Both the position numbers and the translations under genes were made by a program. A stretch of DNA of 64,000 nucleotides, taken from the NCBI GenBank assembly GCA_965200535.1, contig CBDAUF010000001.1:1364001-1428000 (forward strand), given 5' to 3'. Source of the DNA: MPNO01 sp965200535. Lineage in GTDB: Bacteria > Pseudomonadota > Alphaproteobacteria > MPNO01. Numbering within the stretch: the first letter of the stretch is position 1; each line of letters begins with the position of its first letter. The notes beneath the pieces are model-generated. The model was given only the letters and a program-made list of their open reading frames with translations, had not been told where the DNA came from and did not search any database. Positions 16,949 through 24,873 of this stretch are shown piece after piece.

Positions 16949-18346
16949 ATGGATGTCCGGAACGATCTGATCCGCGAGATCGAGAGCTATTGCCGCACCG
17001 CCGGGATCGCCGAGACGACCTTCGGGCGGGTCGTGGTGAACGACGGCAAGTTCGTCGGGCGGCTGCGCGAGGGCAAGGACGCGACCACCGCGACCGTCGG
17101 ACGGGTGCGGCGCTTCCTCGCGGAGAACGGTTCGGACGCCGACGCCGCCGGCAGGGCGGCCGATCCGGGGCCGGGGCCGGCGCCCGCCCGGCAGCCCGAC
17201 GGGGTCGATGACGACGGCGGCGCCAAGACGGCCTTCCGCTTCTACGACAACCGCCAGAAATATCTGATGTTCGTCAACACCTGCTCGGAGAAATGGGTGA
17301 TTGCCGAACGCGCGGGCATGGAACTGGCCCATCTCCATCCGCAGCCGCCGGCGCTGCATATCTTCGATGCGGGCATGGGCGACGGCACCGTGCTGACCGG
17401 GGTGATGCGCCAGATGCACCGGCGGTTCAGGACGCTCCCGTTCTACGTCGTCGGCAAGGAGATCAGTCTCGAGGACGTTCGCCTCGGGCTCGAGCGGATG
17501 CCCGACCGGTTCTACGAACACCCCGCGACGGTGCTGGTGCTCACCAATCTCTACTACACCGAAGCGCCGTGGCTGATGCCGCGTTCGATGGAGGCGGCCG
17601 CCGCGCTCAACTGGATCGAGGTCGCGCTCGAGGGCGACTCGGCGTACGAATTCCACAAGCAGATCACCGACCTGCAGCCCAGGCTCGCCGATACCTGGCA
17701 GGTCCGGGCGTCGGAAAAGACCGGCAACCCGCTCTATGTCCGCCCGTCGGTGCTGGTGGTCTACCGCGAAGACCACAAGTTCCTGCTCGACCAGGTGATC
17801 CCGCGGCCCGGTGCGGTGAAGGCGGACTACGACCTCGTGATCGCCTCGCAGCCCTACCGCGCCCGCATGCCGGTCTCGTTCAAGGCGCAAAAGGTGCTCG
17901 CCCCGCTCGCCCGCAGCCTCGCACCGGGCGGGCGGCTGCTCGGCATCCATTCGCGCGGCGGCGACCCCGGCCTCGAGATCGTCCGCAAGGTCTGGCCCGG
18001 CGAAAACCCGTTCGAGACCAACCGGCACGATCTCTTGCGGGCGCTCAAGGACGAGCTCGGCCGCGAAGCCCGGGATCTCAATTTCAATGCCTACGCCGAC
18101 AAGCGGTCGATCTTCCGCTACGACATGCACACCCTGCCGAGCGAAGTCGGCGGGCGCAGCATCGGCACCTCCACCCTCTTTGCGGCCTGGAACGCCGCGA
18201 TCTACGTCGCCCAGATCGAGGACGAGCGGCTGGAGGATGTCATCGGCGGCGGGCGTTATCTCGACGCCACCCGCGATGTGCTGAACGACCGCGGCGGCCT
18301 CTGGTTCTACGACGAGTCCTTCGTCGTCTCCAGGCGGCGGGGATAG
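16949..18346 (+). CDS. HTH-like N-terminus fused to a SAM-methyltransferase-like protein
   Basis: A 465-residue protein. The first 60 residues (ETTFGRVVVNDGKFVGRLRE, then TATVGRVRRFLAEN) look like a small helix-turn-helix-type module. A proline/alanine linker follows, then a Rossmann methyltransferase-like domain with a glycine-rich loop FDAGMGDGTVLTGVM near residue 145 and a later LAPLARSLAPGGRLLGIHS strand. It may methylate a substrate using S-adenosylmethionine. The start at 16949 was preferred to 16823 because the longer form would run through the promoter and palindromes. metF begins 4 bases after its stop, so the two are co-translated and probably linked in one-carbon metabolism. The substrate is unknown. 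Confidence 0.72.
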   Translation: MDVRNDLIREIESYCRTAGIAETTFGRVVVNDGKFVGRLREGKDATTATVGRVRRFLAENGSDADAAGRAADPGPGPAPARQPDGVDDDGGAKTAFRFYDNRQKYLMFVNTCSEKWVIAERAGMELAHLHPQPPALHIFDAGMGDGTVLTGVMRQMHRRFRTLPFYVVGKEISLEDVRLGLERMPDRFYEHPATVLVLTNLYYTEAPWLMPRSMEAAAALNWIEVALEGDSAYEFHKQITDLQPRLADTWQVRASEKTGNPLYVRPSVLVVYREDHKFLLDQVIPRPGAVKADYDLVIASQPYRARMPVSFKAQKVLAPLARSLAPGGRLLGIHSRGGDPGLEIVRKVWPGENPFETNRHDLLRALKDELGREARDLNFNAYADKRSIFRYDMHTLPSEVGGRSIGTSTLFAAWNAAIYVAQIEDERLEDVIGGGRYLDATRDVLNDRGGLWFYDESFVVSRRRG

Positions 18347-18350
18347 GGCG

Positions 18351-19292
18351 ATGCCGCCCGGCCGCGACGCGGCGCCGCAATCGGGTCTCGCGCGGATCCT
18401 GCGCGACGGCGGCTTCGCGGTCACCGCCGAAATCACCCCGCCGACCTCGGGCGCCCCCGACGAATTGTTGGCGCGTGCGGAGCCGTTCCGGGGCGTCGTC
18501 GATGCGATCAACGTCACCGACGGTCCGCGCGGGATGGTCCATATGTCGGGGCTTGCCGCCGCCGCGGTTCTGGTCCGCGCGGGTCTCGAACCCATCCTCC
18601 AGTTCACCTGCCGCGACCGCAACCGGATCGCCCTGCAGGCCGATCTTCTCGGCGCGTCGGCGGTCGGCCTGCGCAACGTGCTGATCCTGCGCGGCGACGA
18701 CCCCGACACCGGGGAAGACCCGCCGCCCAAGCCCGTCTTCGATGTCGAGAGCCGCGACCTGATCGAGATTGCGGCGAGGATGTGTGCGGGCAAAGCGCTT
18801 TCCTCGGGGCGGGCGATCGAGACGGCGCCCAGGCTCTTCATCGGCGCCGCCGACACCCCCATCGACCCCGCCCCCGACTGGCGCCCCGTCGGGCTGGCGC
18901 GCAAGGCCGAGGCGGGTGCGGCGTTCGTCCAGACCCAGCTCTGTTTCGACATCGGGGTCATCCGGCGCTACGCGGCGGCGCTCGAGGCGGCGGGGCTGAC
19001 CGACCGGGTCTTCATACTGATCGGCCTCGGCCCCCTGGCATCCGCCCGGTCGGCGCGCTGGATGCGCGAGAACCTGTGGGGCGTGCAGGTCCCGGATTCG
19101 ATTATCGAGCGTCTCGAACGGGCGGCCGACCAGAAGGCGGAAGGGATCGCGGTCTGCGCCGAACTCATCCGCGAGATTGCCCAGATGCCGGGGCTGTCGG
19201 GCGTCCACCTGATGGCGCCGATCGGGCTGTCGTCGATCCCCGCCGCGATCCGCGAGTCCGGGGTCCTGGCGGACCGCCGCCCGACGGGCTAG
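18351..19292 (+). CDS. Methylenetetrahydrofolate reductase family protein
   Basis: A 313-residue TIM-barrel flavoprotein of the MetF family, which reduces 5,10-methylene-THF to 5-methyl-THF or runs the reverse in catabolic one-carbon flow. Features include FAVTAEITPPTSG with the catalytic Glu, DAINVTDGPRGMVHMS, LQFTCRDRNRIALQADLLGA and ILRGDDP, and GAAFVQTQLCFD later. It lies 4 bases after the methyltransferase-like gene. Its stop TAG shares a CTAG with the stop of the convergent CoA transferase gene. Whether this is the main metF or a pathway-specific paralogue cannot be told. Confidence 0.87.
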   Translation: MPPGRDAAPQSGLARILRDGGFAVTAEITPPTSGAPDELLARAEPFRGVVDAINVTDGPRGMVHMSGLAAAAVLVRAGLEPILQFTCRDRNRIALQADLLGASAVGLRNVLILRGDDPDTGEDPPPKPVFDVESRDLIEIAARMCAGKALSSGRAIETAPRLFIGAADTPIDPAPDWRPVGLARKAEAGAAFVQTQLCFDIGVIRRYAAALEAAGLTDRVFILIGLGPLASARSARWMRENLWGVQVPDSIIERLERAADQKAEGIAVCAELIREIAQMPGLSGVHLMAPIGLSSIPAAIRESGVLADRRPTG

Positions 19293-20512
19293 ATCACGCC
19301 GCCGGCCCTGAGTGCGGCGATCTCGCCCGCCTCCATGCCGAGAATCTCGGCGAGCACCCGGTCGGTGTGCCCGCCCAGGACCGGCGCCGCGCCGGGATAA
19401 TCGTGCGGTTCGCCGACATAGCGGATCGGGTTGGCGACGCCGGGCACCGTTCCGGCTTCCGGGTGCGGCAGGTCGATGCGAAGGCCGCGCGCCTGCGCCT
19501 GCGGGTCGTCGAAAATCCGGTCGAGATCGTTGATCGGCCCGCAGGGAACGCCGACCGCCTCCAGCATGGCGATCCATTCCTCGCGCGTCCTGGTCAGCAT
19601 CATTTCCGACAGGGCGGGGACCAGCACGCCGCGGTGCTCGACCCGCCCGACATTGGTCCTGAAACGTTCGTCTTCGGCAAGGTCGGGGCGCCCGCCAGCG
19701 TTGCAGAAGCGCTCGTACTGCGCATCGTTGCCGACCGCCACGACGACATAGTGGTCCGCCGTCTTGAACGACTGATAGGGGACGATGTTGGGATGCGCGT
19801 TGCCCATCCGGGTCGGCGCCTTTCCGGTGGCGAGAAAGTTCATCGCCTGGTTTGCCGTCGATGCCACCGTGACGTCGAACAGGGCCATGTCGACATGCTT
19901 GCCGCGGCCGGTCCGCTCGCGCTCGCGTATAGCGGCGAGCGCCGCGACGGTCGCGTAAAGCCCGGTCAGGACGTCGGACAGGGCGACGCCGATCTTTTGC
20001 GGCCCGCCGCCCGGGATCTCGTCGCGCTCGCCGGTGATCGACATGAAACCGCCCATCGCCTGGATGAGGAAGTCGTAGCCGGCGCGGTCGGCGTAGGGGC
20101 CAGTCTGGCCGAAGCCGGTGATCGAACAATAGACCAGCCCCGGATTGACGGCGCGCAGGTCGTCGTAACCGAGACCGTAGCGGGCGAGGCCGCCGCGCTT
20201 GTAGTTTTCCAGCAAAATATCGGACTCGCGCGCCAGCGCGCGGACGATCTCCTGGCCCTTCGCCGACGACAGGTCGATCGTCACCGACTTCTTGCCTCGG
20301 TTGGCGCAGTGGAAATAGGCCGCATCCGGGGTGTCGCGGCCGTCCTTTCCGGCGACGAAGGGCGGCCCCCATTCGCGCGTGTCGTCGCCCCGCCCGGGGC
20401 GTTCGATCTTGATGACCTCGGCGCCGAGGTCGGCCATCGTCTGACCCGCCCACGGGCCGGCCAGGATTCGGCTGAGGTCGAGTACCCGAAGCCCGGAAAG
20501 CGGCCCCGCCAT
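19289..20512 (-). CDS. CaiB/BaiF family (class III) CoA transferase
   Basis: A 407-residue formyl-CoA/carnitine-CoA transferase family enzyme that moves CoA between carboxylic acids through an aspartyl-CoA anhydride. Signatures are GLRVLDLSRILAGPWAGQTM, then DLGAEVIKIERPG, and the catalytic Asp region GRGKHVDMALFDVTVA. It lies 2 bases downstream of a glutaryl-CoA dehydrogenase-like gene on the same strand. In other alphaproteobacteria such a pair activates glutarate with succinyl-CoA and oxidises the glutaryl-CoA, so this is a likely glutarate CoA transferase. Confidence 0.9.
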   Translation of the reverse strand: MAGPLSGLRVLDLSRILAGPWAGQTMADLGAEVIKIERPGRGDDTREWGPPFVAGKDGRDTPDAAYFHCANRGKKSVTIDLSSAKGQEIVRALARESDILLENYKRGGLARYGLGYDDLRAVNPGLVYCSITGFGQTGPYADRAGYDFLIQAMGGFMSITGERDEIPGGGPQKIGVALSDVLTGLYATVAALAAIRERERTGRGKHVDMALFDVTVASTANQAMNFLATGKAPTRMGNAHPNIVPYQSFKTADHYVVVAVGNDAQYERFCNAGGRPDLAEDERFRTNVGRVEHRGVLVPALSEMMLTRTREEWIAMLEAVGVPCGPINDLDRIFDDPQAQARGLRIDLPHPEAGTVPGVANPIRYVGEPHDYPGAAPVLGGHTDRVLAEILGMEAGEIAALRAGGVI

Positions 20513-20514
20513 GC

Positions 20515-21729
20515 CTACATGAACGCCTGGATACCGGTCTGCGCGCGCCCGAGGATCAGGGCGTGGATGTCGTGCGTTCCCTCGTAGGTGACGACCGTCT
20601 CCATGTTCATCAGATGGCGCATGACATGGTACTCATCGACGATCCCGTTGCCGCCGTGCATGTCGCGCGCGTCGCGGACGATGTCGCGCGCCTTGCCGGT
20701 CGAGTTGCGCTTGAGCATCGAAATCGCTTCCGGCGAGCAGGTCCCGTCGTCCATCATCCGGCCGAGCTGGAGGCAGGACTGCAGCCCGATCGCGATCTCG
20801 GTCTGCATGTCGGCGAGCTTCTTCTGGATCAACTGGTTGGCGGCCAGGGGGCGGCCGAACTGGGTCCGTTCGAGGGTGTAGTCCCGCGCCGCGCGCCAGC
20901 AGAATTCGGCCGCTCCGAGCGCGCCCCAGGCGATGCCGTAGCGCGCGTTGTTGAGGCAGCCGAAAGGACCGCCGAGGCCGCGGGCTTCGGGGAGCCTGTT
21001 CTCCTCGGGAACGAACACGTCGTCCATGACGATCTCGCCGGTCACCGAGGCGCGCAGCGACAGCTTGCCGCCCAGCTTGGGGGTCGTCAGCCCGTCCATA
21101 CCGCGTTCCAGGATGAAGCCGCGGATCACGCCCTCGTCGTCCTTGGCCCAGACCACGAGGACATCGGCGATCGGCGCATTCGAGATCCACATCTTGGATC
21201 CCTTGAGAAGATAGCCGCCGTCGACCGCACGCGCGCGGGTTGCCATGCCGCCGGGGTCTGAACCGTGATCGGGCTCGGTGAGCCCGAACGCACCGACCGA
21301 TTCCCCGGTGGCGAGCCTGGGCAGGTATTTCCGGCGCTGCGCTTCCGAGCCGAAATTGTAGATCGGCCACATCACCAGGCTCGACTGGACCGAAAGCGTC
21401 GAGCGGTAGGATGAATCGACCGCCTCGATCTCCCTGGCGATCAGGCCGTAGCAGACATAGCTCGCACCGGCGCAGCCGTAGCCGTGGATGGTCGAACCGA
21501 GGAAGCCGAGTTCGCCGAACTCGGTGATGATCTCCGGGTGAAACTCTTCCCTGTTGTAGCCGTCGATGATCCGCGGCAGGAGTTTCTCGCGGGCGTATTC
21601 GCGGGCGGTGTCGCGCACCATCCGCTCGTCGTCGCCAAGCTGGCTCTCGAGCAGCAGCGGGTCTTCCCAGTTGAACCTGCCCCACTTGCGCGGCTTGTGC
21701 GTACCGCCGGACTCGACCTTGGTGGCCAT
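20515..21729 (-). CDS. gcdH: Glutaryl-CoA dehydrogenase-type acyl-CoA dehydrogenase
   Basis: A 404-residue flavoprotein that oxidises and decarboxylates glutaryl-CoA to crotonyl-CoA in lysine, tryptophan and aromatic degradation. The opening FNWEDPLLLESQLGDDERMV is characteristic of GcdH. FGLTEPDHGSDPGGMATRAR, and the C-terminal catalytic base in TVVTYEGTHDIHALILGRA, are present. The ATG at 21729 was chosen over the longer frame because the family sequence starts there. The neighbouring CoA transferase supports the assignment. It is divergent from the UbiD gene at 21912, with a palindrome in the shared spacer. Confidence 0.9.
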   Translation of the reverse strand: MATKVESGGTHKPRKWGRFNWEDPLLLESQLGDDERMVRDTAREYAREKLLPRIIDGYNREEFHPEIITEFGELGFLGSTIHGYGCAGASYVCYGLIAREIEAVDSSYRSTLSVQSSLVMWPIYNFGSEAQRRKYLPRLATGESVGAFGLTEPDHGSDPGGMATRARAVDGGYLLKGSKMWISNAPIADVLVVWAKDDEGVIRGFILERGMDGLTTPKLGGKLSLRASVTGEIVMDDVFVPEENRLPEARGLGGPFGCLNNARYGIAWGALGAAEFCWRAARDYTLERTQFGRPLAANQLIQKKLADMQTEIAIGLQSCLQLGRMMDDGTCSPEAISMLKRNSTGKARDIVRDARDMHGGNGIVDEYHVMRHLMNMETVVTYEGTHDIHALILGRAQTGIQAFM

Positions 21730-21862
21730 GCCTCGATCCCTCGCTCGTCGCGTGAAACGGCTGCGCTGCCGCCCGTGCCGGCCCGGCCCAGCCCGCCCCC
21801 GTCCGCTTGACAGGGCGCGATCCGCCCGAAACGCTGCCTGTTGCCCAATTGTACGCGTCAAC

Positions 21863-21880
21863 TTGTTCGTATACAAACGA
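21863..21880. promoter_or_regulatory. Imperfect palindrome TTGTTCGTATACAAACGA, GntR-like operator
   Basis: Seven of nine arm positions pair around a central GTATAC. The TTxGTATACAA shape resembles operators of FadR/FCD-type GntR regulators. It lies in the spacer between divergent gcdH and ubiD, where one regulator could control both. No GntR gene is in the window. Confidence 0.4.
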
Positions 21881-21911
21881 TTTTGGACGCATTCCTTGCC
21901 GGAGGACCTCC

Positions 21912-23318
21912 ATGCCGCACAGCCTGCGAACGTTTCTCGAATCGATCGACAACCGGATGCTGCATATCCGCGAACCGGTCGATCCGGCGCGGCAGATCGG
22001 ATATCTCTGCTCGGAGAGCCGCGGGCCGCTGATGTTCCACAATCTGACCGGTTATCCCGGCTGGCGGCTCACCGACATCCTGATCAAGGACCGCAACGGC
22101 CAGGCAGCGGCCTTCGGTCTCGACGATCCGAAGGGCGTGTGCCCCTACCTCGCGGAACGCATGGCGACCCGGCGCGGCAAGTCGGTGATGGTTGCCGACG
22201 GCCCGGTCAAAGAGAACCGGATGCTCGGCAAGGACGTCGATCTCCACAAGCTGCCCATTCCGCAGCATTCGGTGGGCGACGGCGGCCGCTATCTGGGTTC
22301 GGGGCTGACCATCACCAAGGATCCGGAGACCGGTATCCGCAATGAGTCGATCATCCGGATGATGCTGACCGACGACCCGCAGAAGGCGACGTTCTGGATG
22401 GCGGCGCGGCACAACTACGCCCACTACCTCAAATACGTCGCCAAGGACGAACCGATGCCCATGGCGTTCGCCATCGGCATGCACCCGGTCTACGAGATCA
22501 TGTCCAACTGGTCCGGCCGGCACGAGGATTTCGACGAACTCGAATACGGCGCCGGAATCCTCGGCGAGGACATCGAGATGGTGCGCTGCGACACCATCGA
22601 TCTGGAGGTCCCGGCGCATGCCGAGATCGTCATCGAGGGTCTCGTCCATCCCCGCGACCGCATGCCGGAAGGACCGTTCGGCGAATTCACCACCTTCGGG
22701 TCGGGCGCCGAGGGGCCCGCGCCGGTCTATCAGATCACCGGGATCACCCACCGCGACGCCCCGATCTTCCGCCATATGCAGGCGACCTGGTTCACCGATC
22801 ATCAGCCCCTGATCACGCTGCCGATGGAGGCCACCTACTACAACCGGCTGCGCGACACCCACGGCAACACCAACATCAAGGATATCTTCGTCCCGCCATG
22901 GGCGTCGCAGTTCATGATGATCGTGCAGATGGAGGCCAAGTGGGACGGCCAGGCGCGCGATGTCCTGATGTCGGCGCTCACCGGCCCCAACCTCCACGTC
23001 AAGGTGGCGATCGCGGTCGACGACGACGTCGACATCTACAACGCCGAGGACGTGCTGTGGGCGATCGCGTGCCGCACCAACCCGGCCGAGATGGTGCACA
23101 TCATGCCGGGGTCCAGGCTCCACCCGCTCGACGTCTCGATCCCCGAGGTGGGCGACGAATACACCGTGATGCGGATCGGCGGGAAAATGGCGATCGATGC
23201 GACCAAGCCGCCGACCTGGCGGGCGAAAGAGCGCGCCAATATGACCCGGGTCGATCCCATGGGGAAGGGAGACCCGGAAATCGCCCGGCTTCTCGAACAG
23301 GTGCGTATGCCGCGTTAG
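21912..23318 (+). CDS. UbiD-family decarboxylase (first copy)
   Basis: A 468-residue UbiD-type reversible decarboxylase, which needs prenylated FMN made by a UbiX partner not present in this window. Family marks are the opening SLRTFLESIDNRMLHI, the PEGPFGEFTTF loop with the catalytic Glu, and KVAIAVDDDVDIYNAEDVLW. GGAGGA sits just before the ATG at 21912, which fixes the start. UbiD enzymes act on aromatic, heteroaromatic or alpha,beta-unsaturated acids; the substrate is open. It heads the same-strand run ubiD-nadC-phnN-AMP phosphorylase-ubiD and is divergent from gcdH. Confidence 0.91.
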   Translation: MPHSLRTFLESIDNRMLHIREPVDPARQIGYLCSESRGPLMFHNLTGYPGWRLTDILIKDRNGQAAAFGLDDPKGVCPYLAERMATRRGKSVMVADGPVKENRMLGKDVDLHKLPIPQHSVGDGGRYLGSGLTITKDPETGIRNESIIRMMLTDDPQKATFWMAARHNYAHYLKYVAKDEPMPMAFAIGMHPVYEIMSNWSGRHEDFDELEYGAGILGEDIEMVRCDTIDLEVPAHAEIVIEGLVHPRDRMPEGPFGEFTTFGSGAEGPAPVYQITGITHRDAPIFRHMQATWFTDHQPLITLPMEATYYNRLRDTHGNTNIKDIFVPPWASQFMMIVQMEAKWDGQARDVLMSALTGPNLHVKVAIAVDDDVDIYNAEDVLWAIACRTNPAEMVHIMPGSRLHPLDVSIPEVGDEYTVMRIGGKMAIDATKPPTWRAKERANMTRVDPMGKGDPEIARLLEQVRMPR

Positions 23319-23432
23319 CGCCGCCGCCGGCCGGCGCGGGCGGAGCCGGCCGCATCGGTGTCCGGCCCCGCCTTTACCGGCCGGTGCGGTTCGCGTAGGT
23401 ATGCCGTCGAATCCGGAAAGGCGGGGGAAGCC

Positions 23433-24314
23433 ATGGCCGCGCGGCCCAGCGATCTCGACATGCGGGCGCTTCTGCCGCCCCGGGCCGAGCGCGAACGGAT
23501 GACCGCCGAATGGCTGGCCGAGGATATCGGCCGCGGCGATATCACCACGAATTTCCTGATCCCGGCCGATGCGCGGGCGCGTTTCGTCATGAACACGCGC
23601 GACGATATCGTCGTCTGCGGCGTCGATCTCGCGCTCGAGGTCATGCGGTTTCACACTCCGGAATGCGAGACCGAGGTCCTTGCGCCCGACGGCAGCCGGG
23701 CCGCCGCGGGCGCCTCGCTCGCCCGGGTCGAGGGTCCGGCGCGCGGTTTGCTGACAGCCGAGCGGACCGCCCTCAACCTGTTTCAGTTGCTGACCGGGAT
23801 CGCGACCCGCACGGCCGAATACGCCCGGCTCGTCGAGGGGACCGGAGCGACCCTGATCGACACGCGGAAGACGATCCCGGGGTTCCGCGCCCTGTCGAAG
23901 TACGCGTCCTGCGTCGGCGGCGCGCGCAACCACCGGATCCGGCTGGACGACGGGCTTCTGCTCAAGGACAACCATATCGCCGTTTGCGGTTCCATCGCGG
24001 CGGCGGTGGCGCGGGCCAAGGCGCTGACCCCGTCGCTGACCAAGATCGAGATCGAGTGCGATACCCTCGACCAGGTGCGGGAGGCCGCCGCCGCCGGGGC
24101 CGATGTGCTTCTTCTCGACAACATGAGCGCGGCGGCGATGCGCGAGGCGGTCGCGGTCGTCGACGGGCGGTGCGAGCTCGAGGCATCGGGCGGGATAACG
24201 CTCGACACCATCCGCGAGAAAGCGGAGAGCGGCGTGGACTATATCTCGGTCGGCCGCATGACCCAGTCGGCGCCGGCCGCCGATATCGGCCTCGACGTGA
24301 CCATCTCCGCCTGA
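23433..24314 (+). CDS. nadC: Nicotinate-nucleotide diphosphorylase (carboxylating), NadC
   Basis: A 293-residue quinolinate phosphoribosyltransferase, which makes nicotinate mononucleotide, CO2 and diphosphate from quinolinate and PRPP. Active-site marks include DIGRGDITTNFLIP, TAERTALNLFQLLTGIAT, DTRKTIPGFRALSKYA, then GGARNHRIRLDDGLLLKDNH, and LEASGGITLDTIREKAESGV. These are true NadC features and not those of the related ModD. nadA and nadB are absent nearby. Four bases after the stop comes phnN, whose product makes PRPP, the co-substrate of this enzyme. The ATG at 23433 fits the family length. Confidence 0.9.
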   Translation: MAARPSDLDMRALLPPRAERERMTAEWLAEDIGRGDITTNFLIPADARARFVMNTRDDIVVCGVDLALEVMRFHTPECETEVLAPDGSRAAAGASLARVEGPARGLLTAERTALNLFQLLTGIATRTAEYARLVEGTGATLIDTRKTIPGFRALSKYASCVGGARNHRIRLDDGLLLKDNHIAVCGSIAAAVARAKALTPSLTKIEIECDTLDQVREAAAAGADVLLLDNMSAAAMREAVAVVDGRCELEASGGITLDTIREKAESGVDYISVGRMTQSAPAADIGLDVTISA

Positions 24315-24318
24315 GCGT

Positions 24319-24873
24319 ATGGCGCAGGGCGCGGTCTTCCTCGTCGTCGGGCCGAGCGGGGCCGGCAAGGATACGCTGATATCGGGCGCCCGCGCGGCGC
24401 TGGAACCGGGGGGGCGCTACGTCTTCCCGCGACGCACGATCACCAGACCGGCCGATGCGGGCGGCGAGGGGCACGACCCCGCGACGCCCGGGGAGTTCGC
24501 CGCCCGCAAGACGGCGGGAGAGTTCTTCGCCACCTGGCGCGCGCACGGGCTCGACTACGGATTGCCGGCATCGATTGCGGCCGATCTCAGCGCCGGCCGC
24601 CACGTGGTCGCCAATGTGTCGCGCGCGGCGCTCGCGGACATCGCCGCGCGCGTCGGGCCGGCGGTCGTCGTCGAGGTCGATGCGCCGCCCGAGCTTCGCG
24701 CCCGCCGCCTGGCTGCGCGTGGCCGGGAGGACGGGGCGGACGCCGCCCGGCGGCTTGCCCGCGCCGGCGCACCCTACCCGGCGAGCCTGCCGGTGCGCCG
24801 GGTGGTCAACGGCGGGACGCCGGCGGACGGGATCCGGCGTTTCATCGACGCTCTGGCCGAGACGGATGCTTAG
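24319..24873 (+). CDS. phnN: Ribose 1,5-bisphosphate phosphokinase, PhnN-type
   Basis: A 184-residue P-loop kinase of the PhnN group, related to guanylate kinase. It phosphorylates ribose 1,5-bisphosphate with ATP to give PRPP. The Walker A is at residues 11-19 (GPSGAGKDT), followed by FPRRTITRPADAGGEGHDP, typical of PhnN, and YGLPASIAADLSAGRHVVANVSR. No phosphonate (C-P lyase) gene is nearby. Instead it overlaps by 8 bases the gene of an AMP-phosphorylase-type enzyme that would produce its substrate, and follows nadC, which would use its product. A nucleotide-salvage role is therefore more likely than phosphonate breakdown. Confidence 0.88.
   Translation: MAQGAVFLVVGPSGAGKDTLISGARAALEPGGRYVFPRRTITRPADAGGEGHDPATPGEFAARKTAGEFFATWRAHGLDYGLPASIAADLSAGRHVVANVSRAALADIAARVGPAVVVEVDAPPELRARRLAARGREDGADAARRLARAGAPYPASLPVRRVVNGGTPADGIRRFIDALAETDA

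Noticed and set aside
21858..24368. 836-codon minus-strand frame opposite the first UbiD and nadC genes
   Set aside because: Same shadow effect; no motif, and it would overlap two well-identified genes completely.
24319..24873. phnN as evidence for a phosphonate (C-P lyase) operon
   Set aside because: No phnG-M, phnC-E or phnF-like gene is present; the neighbours are nadC and an AMP-phosphorylase-type gene.
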